Source: JADJLQ01 sp031417835
GTDB lineage: Bacteria; Bacteroidota; Bacteroidia; Chitinophagales; Saprospiraceae
Length of the DNA stretch: 64,000 nucleotides
Reading direction: 5' to 3'
Assembly (NCBI GenBank): GCA_031417835.1
Contig: JANOWJ010000181.1
Coordinates: 1-64,000 of the forward strand
Positions 18,068 to 29,800 of this stretch are shown here, piece by piece (within the stretch, counting starts at the first letter, position 1; the number at the start of each line of letters is the position of its first letter). The notes below the pieces were generated by a model. The model saw only the letters and a program-made list of their open reading frames with translations, ran no database searches and was not told where the DNA came from. The position numbers were made by a program, and so were the translations under genes.

Positions 18068-20893
18068 ATGAAAAAATTCGATATGAAAAAATTAGTAATT
18101 CTCTTGTGCTTTCAAGTCAGTCTTCTGGGTTATATTGATGCACAGGTCTTCCCCAAAGGCATGAATTATCAAGCGGTAGCCCGACAGTTGAATGGTGCGG
18201 TCATTGACAATGAAAAAATAGGATTAAAAGTTGTACTCTACAGCTCGAAAGAAGGTAAATCGGTCATACATTATAGTGAATTGCACCCTGCCACCACCAA
18301 CGCTTTGGGGTTGTTCAATTTAATTGTAGGGGAAGGTATAAAAGAAGCTGGTGAATATGGACTCGTACCCTGGAATACGGATAATATCTGGATGGAGGTT
18401 TCTGTTAAAGAAAATCATCGCATAAATTATACCATACTCAGTAATAGCAAACTGCTTGCTGTACCGTATGCTATTCATGCCGCTACTGCCGATAAATTAG
18501 CCCCTAAAAATGAAAATTCTAATTTGGGGACTTTGCCCCCAGAGCCAGGTGTAATTTCTACAGAATGGTCTGTATTGGGAAATGCGAAGACGGATGCGAG
18601 TGGCAATATCTTTCGTACCAATTCTCTGGGCACAACTGATTTTATCGATCTGATTATGATCACAGATAATGTAGAACGACTTAGGATTCGTGCTGGTGGT
18701 GATATTTTCACCAAACTCAATTTTGAAATTGGTAAAAACCTGAACATTGTCCAAGACCTGTATGTATTGCAAAGTGCAACTTTCGGTGATACCCTTATCG
18801 TCAAAAAAAATGTTTTGCTTAATACAATGGGCGGATCTACATTTAATTACGGACCGTTTACTGTAGCCAATCTTAGCCCTACTGTACTTACAGGAACACT
18901 TACAGTCGATAAGGTGGCAGATTTTAATACGACCCTGAATGTTGACAAATCAACCAATCTGAATAGACGATTGTATGTGAATAAAGGCAGCCCGACCCGG
19001 TTTACAGGCACCCTGGTAGTGGATTCAACGACGAATCTGAATGACGCTTTAAATGTAAATAATATCAGCCCGACTTTATTGACCGGTACCCTGATGGTGG
19101 ATTCTGCGGCCACCTTTAATCATAAAATCAAAATATTATCTCAATATTCTACCGATACTTCTGGTCTTTTCCCTAGTGGATCATTGCAAGTAGGCGGTGG
19201 TGCTTATATAAAAGAAAACTTGTATGTTGGCGGTATTGCAAAATTTGGAGGCCCGGTAGCTTTTGCCGGCGCAGTCACCATAACGGATGGGACTCAATCT
19301 ACAGATCCACTTACCGGGGCATTAAAAGTAGCCGGAGGAGTAGGAATTGGATTGAACTTAAACGTTGGTGGAGGGGCAATGTTTGGAGGTATGACCACAG
19401 TACAGGACCTATCCCAATCCTTTACTGATTCTACTGGGGCATTAAAAGTCTATGGAGGAGTTGGTATTCTGAAACGACTTAATGTAGGTGGAGATGCCTG
19501 GTTTGGAAGCACGCTTAGGGTAGGTGGAGCCTCCTACTTAAGCAACCTTTTATATGTAACAAGCTCTGAAAGCTTTATCGTTAATTTTAGAAATACATCG
19601 AATCGACATGGAATTAGTATACAGGTCGCCAATGGTGCTCCAGGTTGGGCTAATAATTATTTAGAGTTTAGAGGTGCTTTCGGTAATGTGGTAGGCCGAG
19701 TCGAAGGCGAAAACGCTACTGAATATACTAACAATTTAAAATATAAAATTGATTTGGAAGTGTACGAAACTGCTATAGCTTATGCTGGAGTAATTGTTGC
19801 GCAACAATCTATAAATGTTGCTATGGCTATAGCCGGGGTTATTGCTGCAGCTACTTCAACGACTATTTGTGCGGGTTTTGGTATTTGTTTTACTGTACCG
19901 ATTATTTCTTTAAATATAGTTGCTGGTCTCACCTTGGCCGCCTATATAGGTGCATTGGTAGCCGCTGGAGTCGGAGTAGTATTGGCAGTTAAAAGTAGGG
20001 ATGATTTTGTAGACTACAGAGCAGGTCGTGTTGGTGTGACTTATGAATCAGGGGCCGGGGATTATGCAGAATGGCTGCCCAAAATCGACCCCGATGAAAC
20101 ATTTTTGCCGGGACATGTAGTGGGCTTAAAAAATGGTAAAATTACAAAAATTACAGATGGAGCTTCCAACCTAATGGTGATTTCGACTAAACCTATTGTC
20201 CTGGGTAATACACCTGAAAAAGGTATGGAAGTTCAATTCGAAAAAGTTGCCTTTATGGGTCAGGTACCGGTACATGTCTTAGGAAAAGTAAATATTGGTG
20301 ATTATATCGTGCCGGATGGTCATAATATGGGACTCGGTAAAGCAATCTCTCCTGCTAAAATGGAAGTAGAAGATTATACCCGTATTGTAGGAGTTGCGTG
20401 GTCAGCATCAGAAAATGACGCTTATAATATGATCAATGTCGCAGTTGGTTTAAATACCGGTGATATCAGTAAAGTGGTACATGAACAGGAAAAATTGATT
20501 CGAGAGTTGGAGTCAGAATTCAATGAATCTACTACCGCGTTATCTAAGGTAGTACCAGGTTTTAAAAAAGCGGCCGAAACATTGGTAATTCAAAATTCTG
20601 CCAAGCCAAAGCAAAACTCTGATTTCAAAGATATTAGTGCGTCAGATCTTAGATTACTGGAGTCTTATAAGGGTACTTATAACTTCCTGGAAATTTCTGA
20701 AGCTCAGGTATCTGAAATGTTGAATTCTACGGAGAAAACAATGGTAGACCAGGGTGTAAAAACAGAGGATCACCCATTCTGGAGACAAATAAAGAACGAA
20801 CCCGGGTACCGGGAACAACTTATAAAAGATATTCAAAGCAGGTATAAGTTTGAAGTTCAAAATTATATTGCTAGAATAAAAGCCCGTCCATGA
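18068..20893 (+). CDS. Fibre-like secreted protein, paralog A of three
   Basis: A 941-residue protein. The signal peptide ends near YIDAQ and is followed by the PKGMNYQAVAR domain, a frequent N-terminal module of Bacteroidota surface proteins. Then come short beta-type repeats of two kinds: SPT.LTGTL.VDS..NLNDALNV (about residues 265-350) and GALKV.GGVGI...LNVGG.A.FG (about 365-480), resembling phage tail-fibre stalks. Residues about 565-640 form a very hydrophobic segment with CAGFGIC inside, followed by a GAGDYAEWLP domain (about 660) related to DYAE/DLAE C-terminal fibre domains, then a helical tail. No T9SS sorting domain is visible. By alignment with its two paralogs the true start may be the second Met at 18083. 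It probably forms a trimeric surface fibre; that is inference. Confidence 0.82.
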   Translation: MKKFDMKKLVILLCFQVSLLGYIDAQVFPKGMNYQAVARQLNGAVIDNEKIGLKVVLYSSKEGKSVIHYSELHPATTNALGLFNLIVGEGIKEAGEYGLVPWNTDNIWMEVSVKENHRINYTILSNSKLLAVPYAIHAATADKLAPKNENSNLGTLPPEPGVISTEWSVLGNAKTDASGNIFRTNSLGTTDFIDLIMITDNVERLRIRAGGDIFTKLNFEIGKNLNIVQDLYVLQSATFGDTLIVKKNVLLNTMGGSTFNYGPFTVANLSPTVLTGTLTVDKVADFNTTLNVDKSTNLNRRLYVNKGSPTRFTGTLVVDSTTNLNDALNVNNISPTLLTGTLMVDSAATFNHKIKILSQYSTDTSGLFPSGSLQVGGGAYIKENLYVGGIAKFGGPVAFAGAVTITDGTQSTDPLTGALKVAGGVGIGLNLNVGGGAMFGGMTTVQDLSQSFTDSTGALKVYGGVGILKRLNVGGDAWFGSTLRVGGASYLSNLLYVTSSESFIVNFRNTSNRHGISIQVANGAPGWANNYLEFRGAFGNVVGRVEGENATEYTNNLKYKIDLEVYETAIAYAGVIVAQQSINVAMAIAGVIAAATSTTICAGFGICFTVPIISLNIVAGLTLAAYIGALVAAGVGVVLAVKSRDDFVDYRAGRVGVTYESGAGDYAEWLPKIDPDETFLPGHVVGLKNGKITKITDGASNLMVISTKPIVLGNTPEKGMEVQFEKVAFMGQVPVHVLGKVNIGDYIVPDGHNMGLGKAISPAKMEVEDYTRIVGVAWSASENDAYNMINVAVGLNTGDISKVVHEQEKLIRELESEFNESTTALSKVVPGFKKAAETLVIQNSAKPKQNSDFKDISASDLRLLESYKGTYNFLEISEAQVSEMLNSTEKTMVDQGVKTEDHPFWRQIKNEPGYREQLIKDIQSRYKFEVQNYIARIKARP

Positions 20894-21034
20894 TGAGTAA
20901 GCAAAGGTTTTTAACTGATGCCAAAATAAAACCAAATGAATAGAATTTTTCCGTTTACAGCAATAGTGTTCATGTCATTTCATGTAAATTCTGAGGACTA
21001 ATGATGATTTACTTTAAAAGCAAATGTCTTTAAA

Positions 21035-23842
21035 ATGAAAAAAATATATTTTATCCTGTGTTTTCAAATAGCCCTATTGGCCACAGGCTATGCTCAGGCG
21101 ATACCTAAAGGCATGAATTATCAGGCTGTTGCCCGCAATCTCAGAGGTGAAATCATTTCCAACCAGAAAGTAAGTTTAAAAATCAACTTATTCGGAAATG
21201 AAAATCTACAGCGTAGCAACCATTACAGCGAGATCCATGAAGTGACTACGAATGAATTTGGCTTGTTTAATTTGGTGATCGGTGAAGGTTCAAAAGAGCA
21301 GGGCGAGTACGGTTTAGTCCCCTGGAATTCAGAGAACATCTGGTTGGAAGTAGCTATAAAAGATAAAGGCCAGTCCGGATTTGCGATGGTCAGCAGCAGT
21401 AAATTGCAAGCTGTGCCCTATGCCATTCATGCCGGTACCGCTAATGCATTGAGTAAGAAAACAGAAACGAAGACCTCCAGTTTCGCACCACCGGAACCAG
21501 GTGTGGTCTCTGATTCATGGTCTGTGTTTGGGAATGCCCAAACCGACGCAAGTGGCAATCCGTACCGGGTCAATTCATTGGGTACCACCGATTTTGTAGA
21601 TCTGATTATGATCACCGATAATATTGAAAGACTTCGAATCCTTTCAACAGGAGATATCATTACGAAACTCAATTTTGAGGTTGGAAAAGATCTTACCATA
21701 GGTGAAAACCTGTTTGTAGTGCAAACTACAATGATCGGGGATAGCCTGGAAGTAAAAAAGAATGTATTGTTTAATACGACAGGGGGGGGCACAATAAATT
21801 ATGGTCCTTTTACAGTGTCTAATGCCAGCCCAACTTTATTGAAAGGAAAGTTAACAGTAGACCAAGCGACTGATTTGAATGCCACCTTAAATGTAGACGG
21901 AAATACAGATATTAATGCCAGGCTCTTTGTAAATAATATGAGCCCTGTCCATCTCTCAGGAACACTTCAGGTAGACTCTACTACCAACCTCAATGATGCC
22001 CTGACTGTGACTAATATGAGTCCAACTGTATTTTCCGGGACCCTACTTGTTGATTCCTGTGCCACATTCAATGACAAAGTATTAATTACCTCACAATTTT
22101 CTACTGACACTTCAGGACTTTTTCCAAGTGGTTCGTTGCAAGTCGGCGGAGGTGCATATATTAAAGAGAATTTGTATGTAGGTGGTGTTGCAAAATTTGG
22201 CGGTCCTGTTGCCTTTGCTGGTGCAGTGTCTATACAGGATGTCACCCAATCGACCAGTACGACCACAGGTGCATTAAAAGTATTTGGTGGTGTAGGTATT
22301 GGGTTGAATTTGAATGTTGGCGGAGCTGCCAGATTTGGGCTTATGACCACGATTAAGGATACAACTGAATCAGTTGATACACTTAGCGGGGCTTTAAAGG
22401 TTCGGGGTGGTGTAGGTATTGGGTTGAATTTAAATGTTGGTGGAGCTGTGTTTATTGGAAATGCACTTAGTGTAACCGGGACAACTACATTGAATAATAC
22501 TTTAAATGTAATTAGTGGCGGGTATTTTGCAGCCCATTTTACAAATACGACCAATAACCATGGAATTAGTATTCAAATTAATAATGCAGCACCAGGCTGG
22601 GCAAATAATTATATAGAATTCAGGCGTGTTGGCGGAGGAGTGGTCGGTCGCATAGAGGGTGAAAACCAGTCAGAATTTACCAGCAATCCTAATTATATCA
22701 GACAAGTGGCCCTGTTGAATTCCAATATTACTTTTTCAGAAATAGCAGTCGCTACTGCAACTATCTACCTTGCTAGCGCCATTGCAGGTGTGGTTGCGGC
22801 CGCAACTTCTTTCACTCCATGTGCGGGTTTAGGATTTTGTGTCACCTCCCCGCTTATTTCTTTTATCGTGAAAGCCGCACTGGAAGTAGCAGCCCGAGGA
22901 GTTGGATTAGGTCTTGCCGTAGCTCAGTTAATTAAAAACAAGGATAGGAAGAATGATTATATTAACTATAAAGCATCACATGTCGGGGTAACCTATGAAT
23001 CTGGTGCAGGAGATTATGCTGAATGGTTGCCTAAAAATGACCCTGAAGAATCCTTTTTACCTGGCTATATTGTTGGATTGAAAAATGGAAAAATTTCAAA
23101 AAACACGGATGAAACAGGAAAATTAATGGTGATATCCTCCAAGCCTATAATCTTGGGAAATACTCCCGTAAAAGGTAAAGAAAAAACGTACGAAAAAGTT
23201 GCATTTATGGGGCAGGTACCTGTTCATGTATTGGGCAAAGTCAATATCGGAGATTATATTTTACCATCAGGTAATAACGATGGATTGGGAAGAGCAGTAA
23301 CGGCTACCGAAATGAAAGCTGAAGATTATACCAATATGGTGGGAGTAGCTTGGTCTTCTTCAGAAAATGATTCATACAACGAAATCAATGTAGCGATTGG
23401 ATTAAATGATGCCGATATCAATAAAGTAGTGGTTGAACAAAAGGAAATGATTCAATCCCTAAAGACAAAATTTAGTCAATCCAATGTGCTGTTAGCAAAA
23501 CTGGTTCCCGGTTATCAGGAATTAGTCCGGATAAATAACTCGGAAGGAATTGAACAACCATTAAAAGCCGGATCCCATATCGACTACGCCGGAAAATTAA
23601 CAGACATGAATTTTACATCAAGCAAGGGCAATTTTTCGGAAATATCAAATGAACAGGTTGATGAAATGATGAGTCTGGCAGAAAAGACTTATTTAGAAAA
23701 AGGTGGCAGTATCGAAGGAAACCCTTTCTGGAGTCAATTAAAAACAGAGCCGGGATTTAAAACTGAATTTTATAAGAATATTCAAAATGTGTATAAAAAA
23801 GAATTTAATAATCAAGTAGAAAAATTTAAACCCCGCCAATAA
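21035..23842 (+). CDS. Fibre-like secreted protein, paralog B of three
   Basis: A 935-residue paralog with the same order of parts: signal peptide (MKKIYFILCFQIALLATGYAQ), PKGMNYQAVARN domain, EPGVVSDSWSVFGNAQTDASG block, SPT.L.GTL.VDS repeats, then VGGGAYIKENLYVGGVAKFG and GALKV.GGVGIGLNLNVGG repeats. The hydrophobic segment (about 552-640) has the cysteine pair in a changed form, CAGLGFC, and ends in a lysine-rich stretch (KNKDRKNDYINYK) before SGAGDYAEWLPK. The last 150 residues are helical and diverge most between paralogs. The region before the start codon shares AAAATGTCTTTA.AATGAAAAAA-like sequence with paralog C, so the 5' ends were duplicated together with the genes. Confidence 0.82.
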   Translation: MKKIYFILCFQIALLATGYAQAIPKGMNYQAVARNLRGEIISNQKVSLKINLFGNENLQRSNHYSEIHEVTTNEFGLFNLVIGEGSKEQGEYGLVPWNSENIWLEVAIKDKGQSGFAMVSSSKLQAVPYAIHAGTANALSKKTETKTSSFAPPEPGVVSDSWSVFGNAQTDASGNPYRVNSLGTTDFVDLIMITDNIERLRILSTGDIITKLNFEVGKDLTIGENLFVVQTTMIGDSLEVKKNVLFNTTGGGTINYGPFTVSNASPTLLKGKLTVDQATDLNATLNVDGNTDINARLFVNNMSPVHLSGTLQVDSTTNLNDALTVTNMSPTVFSGTLLVDSCATFNDKVLITSQFSTDTSGLFPSGSLQVGGGAYIKENLYVGGVAKFGGPVAFAGAVSIQDVTQSTSTTTGALKVFGGVGIGLNLNVGGAARFGLMTTIKDTTESVDTLSGALKVRGGVGIGLNLNVGGAVFIGNALSVTGTTTLNNTLNVISGGYFAAHFTNTTNNHGISIQINNAAPGWANNYIEFRRVGGGVVGRIEGENQSEFTSNPNYIRQVALLNSNITFSEIAVATATIYLASAIAGVVAAATSFTPCAGLGFCVTSPLISFIVKAALEVAARGVGLGLAVAQLIKNKDRKNDYINYKASHVGVTYESGAGDYAEWLPKNDPEESFLPGYIVGLKNGKISKNTDETGKLMVISSKPIILGNTPVKGKEKTYEKVAFMGQVPVHVLGKVNIGDYILPSGNNDGLGRAVTATEMKAEDYTNMVGVAWSSSENDSYNEINVAIGLNDADINKVVVEQKEMIQSLKTKFSQSNVLLAKLVPGYQELVRINNSEGIEQPLKAGSHIDYAGKLTDMNFTSSKGNFSEISNEQVDEMMSLAEKTYLEKGGSIEGNPFWSQLKTEPGFKTEFYKNIQNVYKKEFNNQVEKFKPRQ

Positions 23843-23957
23843 TGCTTGTCACCAATATTGCACCAACAAAAAATCATGTGGCCAGGTATACTTTTATACA
23901 TGCTGTGCAGCAAGTCAACGGTTCAATTCATTTGATTCAACAGAAAATGTCTTTATA

Positions 23958-26777
23958 ATGAAAAAATTATATTTCATATTGTGTTTTCAGCTTGTCCTCC
24001 TGGCTTCAGTCTTTGCCCAGATGGTACCTAAAGGCATAAATTATCAGGCTGTAGCAAGAAATCTGAAAGGAGAGATCATTCCCAACCAGAAATTAAGCCT
24101 AAAAATCTACTTGTTTGGCAATGAAGACCAACTCAGAACCAATCATTTCAGTGAGATCCATGAAGTGACCACTAATGAACTTGGACTTTTTACCCTGGTC
24201 ATCGGGGAAGGATCCAGTCCGGATGGTCAGTATGGTTTAATCCCCTGGAATCAGGAAAATATCTGGATGGAAGTAGCCATGAAGGAAAAGGGACAGTCCG
24301 GATTTGCATCAGTCAATAGCAGTAGATTACTTGCAGTGCCATATGCAATCCATGCTGGTACTGCTACACGATTAGCATCTACTTCGACTACGCAGACTTC
24401 AAATTTTGCACCTCCGGAACCCGGTGTGGTATCCAACACCTGGTCCGTGTTCGGAAATGCCAACACCGATTCAAGTGGCAACCTCTATCATACTAATGCA
24501 TTGGGTACCACAGATAAGGTTGATCTGTTTTTGATCACAGATAATGTAGAACGCCTTCGCATATTATCCGGTGGTAATATTGTAACAAAACTCAATTTTG
24601 AAGTAGGTAAAAATCTTAAAGTAGGCGGTACCACAAATGTTGGTATGAATGCGACTATCGATGACTCGCTGACTGTTAAAAAGAATGTATTTCTGAATAC
24701 CGTATCGGGTCAGACTATCAATTTTGGACCATTTAATGTAATCAATATGAGTCCGACTTTGCTTTCTGGAACTTTACAGGTTGACAGTGCTACGGATTTA
24801 AATCATCGGCTCAATGTGGATGGACCTACAGATTTAAACGATTCCCTGAGTGTCAACAATATGAGTCCAACCAAACTCACCGGTACCTTGCAGGTCGACT
24901 CTACCACCACATTGAATGATGCCTTGTTCGTGAATAATGCGAGCCCGACAAAATTAACTGGAACGCTAACTGTTGATTCTGCTGCGACCTTCAAACATAA
25001 AGTATTGATTTTATCGCAATTTTCTACTGACACATCCGGTCTAACACCAACTGGGTCATTGCAGGTCGGTGGAGGAGCTTATATCAAAGAAAATTTATAT
25101 ATCGGTGGCGTTGCAAAATTTGGGGGCCCTGTGGCCTTCGGAGGTGCGGTCACCATACAGGATGTCACCCAATCGATCAGTCCTACAACAGGTGCCTTAA
25201 AAGTAATAGGCGGCGTTGGTATTGGCCTGAATCTGAATGTGGGGGGAGCTGCAACCTTCGGTTTAATGACAACCGTCAAGGACATTACCGAATCGACAAA
25301 TACAGCCACCGGTGCCTTGAAGGTATTTGGTGGAATGGGTATCAAAAAGAGGCTTAATGTTGGCGGTTCCGGCGGATTCTCAAGTACGCTTACTGTAAGA
25401 AATATTACATCTATGTTTGACTCCTTAAATGTAACTTCGTCTAATTCACATATTGCTTTTTTCAAGAACGAGACTAATCAAAATGGTATTAGTATCGAAG
25501 TCAATAATACCGCTCCTGGCTGGGCGAATAATTTTGTTGAATTCAGAAATAGTTCCGCAGGGGTAGTCGGCCGGATAGAAGGAGAAAATGTAAATGAATA
25601 CAAAAATAATCCAGCCTATATATTCGAATTGGCTAAATTGAATGGATCTATCGTTAGTGCGTCAATTGCTTTATCCATAGCTGCAATTGTGGCAGGATTA
25701 GCCACGGCCGCATTGGTGGGTGCTATCAGTTCGGCGACGATATGTGCTGGGTTTGGAGTCTGTGTGGCTGCTCCGGTAATTTCATTAATAGTTAAAGCTG
25801 TATTGGATGTGGCAGCGGGTGTCATAAACGTGGTTGCCACCGCTGTTGGGGTAGCTGCGGCTGTTGGTACTAAGAACGATTTTATCAATTATAAAGCCAC
25901 TCGTTATGGAGTTACCTATGAATCCGGAGCGGGAGATTATGCAGAATGGTTACCAAAAGCTAACCCTGCTGAAGCATTTTTGCCGGGATATATTGTAGGA
26001 TTACAAAACGGGAAAATCACTAAAAACACAAATGAAGGGGGTAGGCTATTGGTAATTTCTACTCAACCTATAGTTTTAGGGAATATGCCCGAGAATAATA
26101 AGGAATTGCCCTACGAAAAAGTTGCTTTTTTAGGACAGGTTCCGGTTCATGTATTAGGTAAAGTTAATACCGGAGATTATATAGTGCCCTCTGGAAGCAA
26201 CGATGGTTTGGGAAGAGCGGTTTCTCCAGCTAAAATGAAAGTAGAAGATTATTCGAAAATAGTAGGTGTAGCCTGGTCCGCATCAAAAAATGAAGCACAT
26301 AACCTGATTAATGTGGCCATAGGATTAAATGGAAGTGATATTAGCAGAGTTGTGGTAGAACAAAAAAACAGAATCCAGGGATTGGTGTCCAAATTTGATC
26401 AAAGAAATATGATTCTGGGTAAATTGGTTCCAGGTTTTAAAGAAGCGGCAGGATTAAAAGATAATCCTTGGTCAGGCGAGGCCTTTACGACTGAAAACGT
26501 TCAATCTCTCCGAGACCTCAAAACAATAGCGGCTAAGACCGACGACTACAATTATTTTGAATTTGACCAAGATCAATTGTCCGACCTTCTGGACAAAGCT
26601 GAAAAAATGGTGACAGATCAGGGAGGGACTATCGATGCCAATTCATTTTGGAGTAAAATGAAATCCGACCCGGTGTTAAAGGAAAATTTTTTGAAGGATC
26701 TGAAAATGAATATTCGAAAAGAACTTCCCGGACAAGTAGAATTAATTAAATCGAGAGCTAATGCCACGAAAGAATAA
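23958..26777 (+). CDS. Fibre-like secreted protein, paralog C of three
   Basis: A 939-residue paralog, closest to B in its N-terminal half (KGINYQAVARNLKGEII against KGMNYQAVARNLRGEII). It keeps the SPTKLTGTL and GALKV.GG.GI repeats, the hydrophobic segment (about 553-640) with CAGFGVCVAAP, the SGAGDYAEWLPK domain and a charged helical tail ending KSRANATKE. The membrane-like segment is longer and more alanine/valine-rich than in A, while the flanking fibre domains are strongly conserved, so it appears to be under looser constraint except for the CAG[FL]GxC core. The next gene, about 95 bp downstream, is the second giant T9SS protein, so the triplet sits between two T9SS cargo genes. Confidence 0.82.
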   Translation: MKKLYFILCFQLVLLASVFAQMVPKGINYQAVARNLKGEIIPNQKLSLKIYLFGNEDQLRTNHFSEIHEVTTNELGLFTLVIGEGSSPDGQYGLIPWNQENIWMEVAMKEKGQSGFASVNSSRLLAVPYAIHAGTATRLASTSTTQTSNFAPPEPGVVSNTWSVFGNANTDSSGNLYHTNALGTTDKVDLFLITDNVERLRILSGGNIVTKLNFEVGKNLKVGGTTNVGMNATIDDSLTVKKNVFLNTVSGQTINFGPFNVINMSPTLLSGTLQVDSATDLNHRLNVDGPTDLNDSLSVNNMSPTKLTGTLQVDSTTTLNDALFVNNASPTKLTGTLTVDSAATFKHKVLILSQFSTDTSGLTPTGSLQVGGGAYIKENLYIGGVAKFGGPVAFGGAVTIQDVTQSISPTTGALKVIGGVGIGLNLNVGGAATFGLMTTVKDITESTNTATGALKVFGGMGIKKRLNVGGSGGFSSTLTVRNITSMFDSLNVTSSNSHIAFFKNETNQNGISIEVNNTAPGWANNFVEFRNSSAGVVGRIEGENVNEYKNNPAYIFELAKLNGSIVSASIALSIAAIVAGLATAALVGAISSATICAGFGVCVAAPVISLIVKAVLDVAAGVINVVATAVGVAAAVGTKNDFINYKATRYGVTYESGAGDYAEWLPKANPAEAFLPGYIVGLQNGKITKNTNEGGRLLVISTQPIVLGNMPENNKELPYEKVAFLGQVPVHVLGKVNTGDYIVPSGSNDGLGRAVSPAKMKVEDYSKIVGVAWSASKNEAHNLINVAIGLNGSDISRVVVEQKNRIQGLVSKFDQRNMILGKLVPGFKEAAGLKDNPWSGEAFTTENVQSLRDLKTIAAKTDDYNYFEFDQDQLSDLLDKAEKMVTDQGGTIDANSFWSKMKSDPVLKENFLKDLKMNIRKELPGQVELIKSRANATKE

Positions 26778-26871
26778 TATATTTTCATTATCTAAATTTT
26801 CTTGTCGGGTGTATCACGCAAGACGAACTTTTTGGTCTTTGATTCATTTTATCTGACTTAAATATATCATA

Positions 26872-29800
26872 ATGAAGAATTTTATCCAAGCGAAAATGTC
26901 ATATAAAATGAGCAAATTTTCTACCTCATTTGATACGTTTCAGTACAAGACCGGATATGCGGGCAGAGGGTTCAGCAGGAGCATCCGGTATGCCGTAGTT
27001 TTAGCTTTATTAATGATGTCGATGGGAATATTGAATGCTCAATCGGCTATTGTACTTCCTACAGACGGTACGAATGGAAAAACCCTGGCACCGCAAGGAG
27101 CATTGAGATATCAGCGTGGATTTTATCTGATCACACCTAAGGAAATTCAGGCAAGTGGACTTCTTGCGAATGACACCATCAATTGTATTGGTTTTACCAT
27201 TGGAGCTGCCCAGAATGATACAACAAGGGGAAAATTTAAAGTTTATCTTCAGAATACAACGGATACATTGAGCAGGGTAGATACCACATGGACAACGGTA
27301 ACAGGTATTTTAAATAATTATTACAATGTGACCGGATTATTTCCGGGTATTTTTGAGTGGCAGGTCAAAACCAATTGTTCTGTCTATTCACCGTTGAATA
27401 GTTTCACTACTGATTTGGAACCATGCCAGCCACCTACCCGCCTAACCACAGATAGTATCACGGATATTAAAGCTCGTTTCAACTGGATTGCTCCGGCCAC
27501 TGGAGTTATAAAATATTATGTGGAATATAAAAAATCGGACGCTGTCAACTGGATATTGGATAGTACGACCCTCCAATCTTATACCGTGAATACATTGATA
27601 GCCAATTCAGGCTATCAATGGAGAGTGACAACGAAATGTGCTTCCGGAAATTCAGATGCAGTCGATGCAGAGTTTACAACAGAAAAGATGGATAATTGCA
27701 ATGAAGCTTCTGCTTTATTAAATAGTACAATTACCGATACCATGGCTATATTAAAATGGACTGCGGCAATCGGGGCTACCTACCATACCGTGAGATTCAG
27801 AAGAGTGGGTGACGCCAATTGGTTTGAAGCCCTGTCTTTTACAGATTCGGTTGTAATAAATTTTGGACTGATTGCAGGTACTTTGTATGAATGGCAAGTA
27901 GCTGCAAACTGCGGTATAAGTGACTTAGGATCCTATGTAAAAGGGAATAAGTTTTTAACTGCCGGCACAGTGGTTTGTTATACTCCGGACCACTTTTCAG
28001 CTGATAACCTCACAGCAACTACCAGCGTACTGACCTGGGATACAGTTCCATTTGCCACTTCTTATGATCTCCGGTTTAGAGCAAAAGATGTAATATCGTG
28101 GACCAATGCGACTACTCCTATGTCTTTGGTACACAATGACAGTATAGTCATACCGGATACCATCGGCCCGTATACAGTTCCCTTTAAAGGAGCAAGTATA
28201 GATACTTTCGTTTATTCAGGAAATGGAGTGTACGTTGCCTGGGAATACCAGGATTCAGCTGGTTTGCTCTCATCACCCAACACGACACTGACTACAACCG
28301 CCAAAAGTGTTCTGATAGGATCTTATGGACAGGATTCAATTCGATATATTTTATCCTTTATCAGTTTGGGAGACAGTACTGCCATTGGCCTGGACTCAAT
28401 ATTGAACGTAACCCGTTTCAGGCCTGAAACCCGATTATGTTCTTCTTCCTTACGGGATAGTGTTGAAGTATTGGCAGTATATGCCTTAGGTAAGTATGCA
28501 CCGTTTTATACATCTTCTCCAGTTTCCGCTGTAATTCGAAATTATTCAGGATCTACACAAACCTATCCGGTGACTATGATGGTAAAGGATCAAAAGACCA
28601 ATGCCATACGATATACCGATATGCAAAATATAATGATAGCTCCAGATACCAGTGGGCTTATTGTGTTTAACGGCTGGACACCATCTTTACTGGAGACAGA
28701 CTCTATTATTATCAGTGTTCCGACTCAGACCGGAGAAAATGTAGTGAACAATAATAGGAATCATTATATCCAAATGATAACGAAGACTATTGTATCCTTT
28801 GAGGATGGTTCTAATTCAATTACAGGTGCCGGAACAGATACCAGTGCAGGATTGACTTTAAGCCGGCACCTGATGGATGGCTGTGGTAAAATCAATTCAG
28901 TACAAGTGTTTTTGAGTGAATCAGCCCAGGGACATTCGGTATTTGCTATAGCGCTGGATACGAATAATGTTATTCTGGCTCAATCTTCTGCCTTTACTCC
29001 GGATTCTTCTCAGGTCAATCAATATCATACTTTCTTTTTCAATAATACTCGACTCTTGAAAGACGAGGAATATTATGTCGGTTTAGCTCAAACAGCCAGT
29101 GCACAAGGTTATTTCCCTGTCGGTGTGCAATGGGAAGGTGGAAAAATCCGGGACAGTACTTACTATCGAGGAAGAATTGCCGGTGATAGCATCTGGCACC
29201 AGCCTTACCCGGGAAGATTGATGATCCGGGCAGTACTCGTACCCGGTGCAGCAGCGCCAACTATAACAGGCGATTTATTTTTATGTACAAGTACCACGGA
29301 CACCCTGGTGGCCTCAAGCGTACTGCCACGATATGCAGATAGCGTGATTGCTTTTAGCTCTCAGAATGGGGTTTCCCAATATAGTGCATATGAAGCACTA
29401 GGTCCTCCAGATGTTTTTCCCGGCTATGGAGCTGATCCGGCAGCCTGGTTAAGTGATGACGAAGATGGCAGGGAATATCTGGTCTTAGGTTTTTCCAACC
29501 CGGATTCAGTAAATTTTGTTGACATCTTTGAAACCTTGAATCCCGGTTCTATAGACAGTATTTATCTTAAAGATGACGGCACAGGCCTTTATAATTTAAT
29601 TTGGTCCGGTACTGCGGCACCTCTTGCACAATCAGCAAGAAAAAACAGAATTACATTCCCGTTGACTCCATATAAAGTTTCGGCAGTCCGGATTGCTTTC
29701 AACATGGATACTGTGCCAGGTTTTAGTGCTGTTGATGCAGTATGTATAGGGCGAATAACTACCCCTGGTATATTTTCAAGTATTTCCTGGACCGGTGGTA

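Noticed and set aside
21967..22554. 195-codon minus-strand ORF inside fibre paralog B
   Set aside because: It is an antisense shadow of the GGVGIGLNLNVGG-type repeats, rich in Pro/Phe/Thr as expected; similar shadows appear in paralogs A and C.
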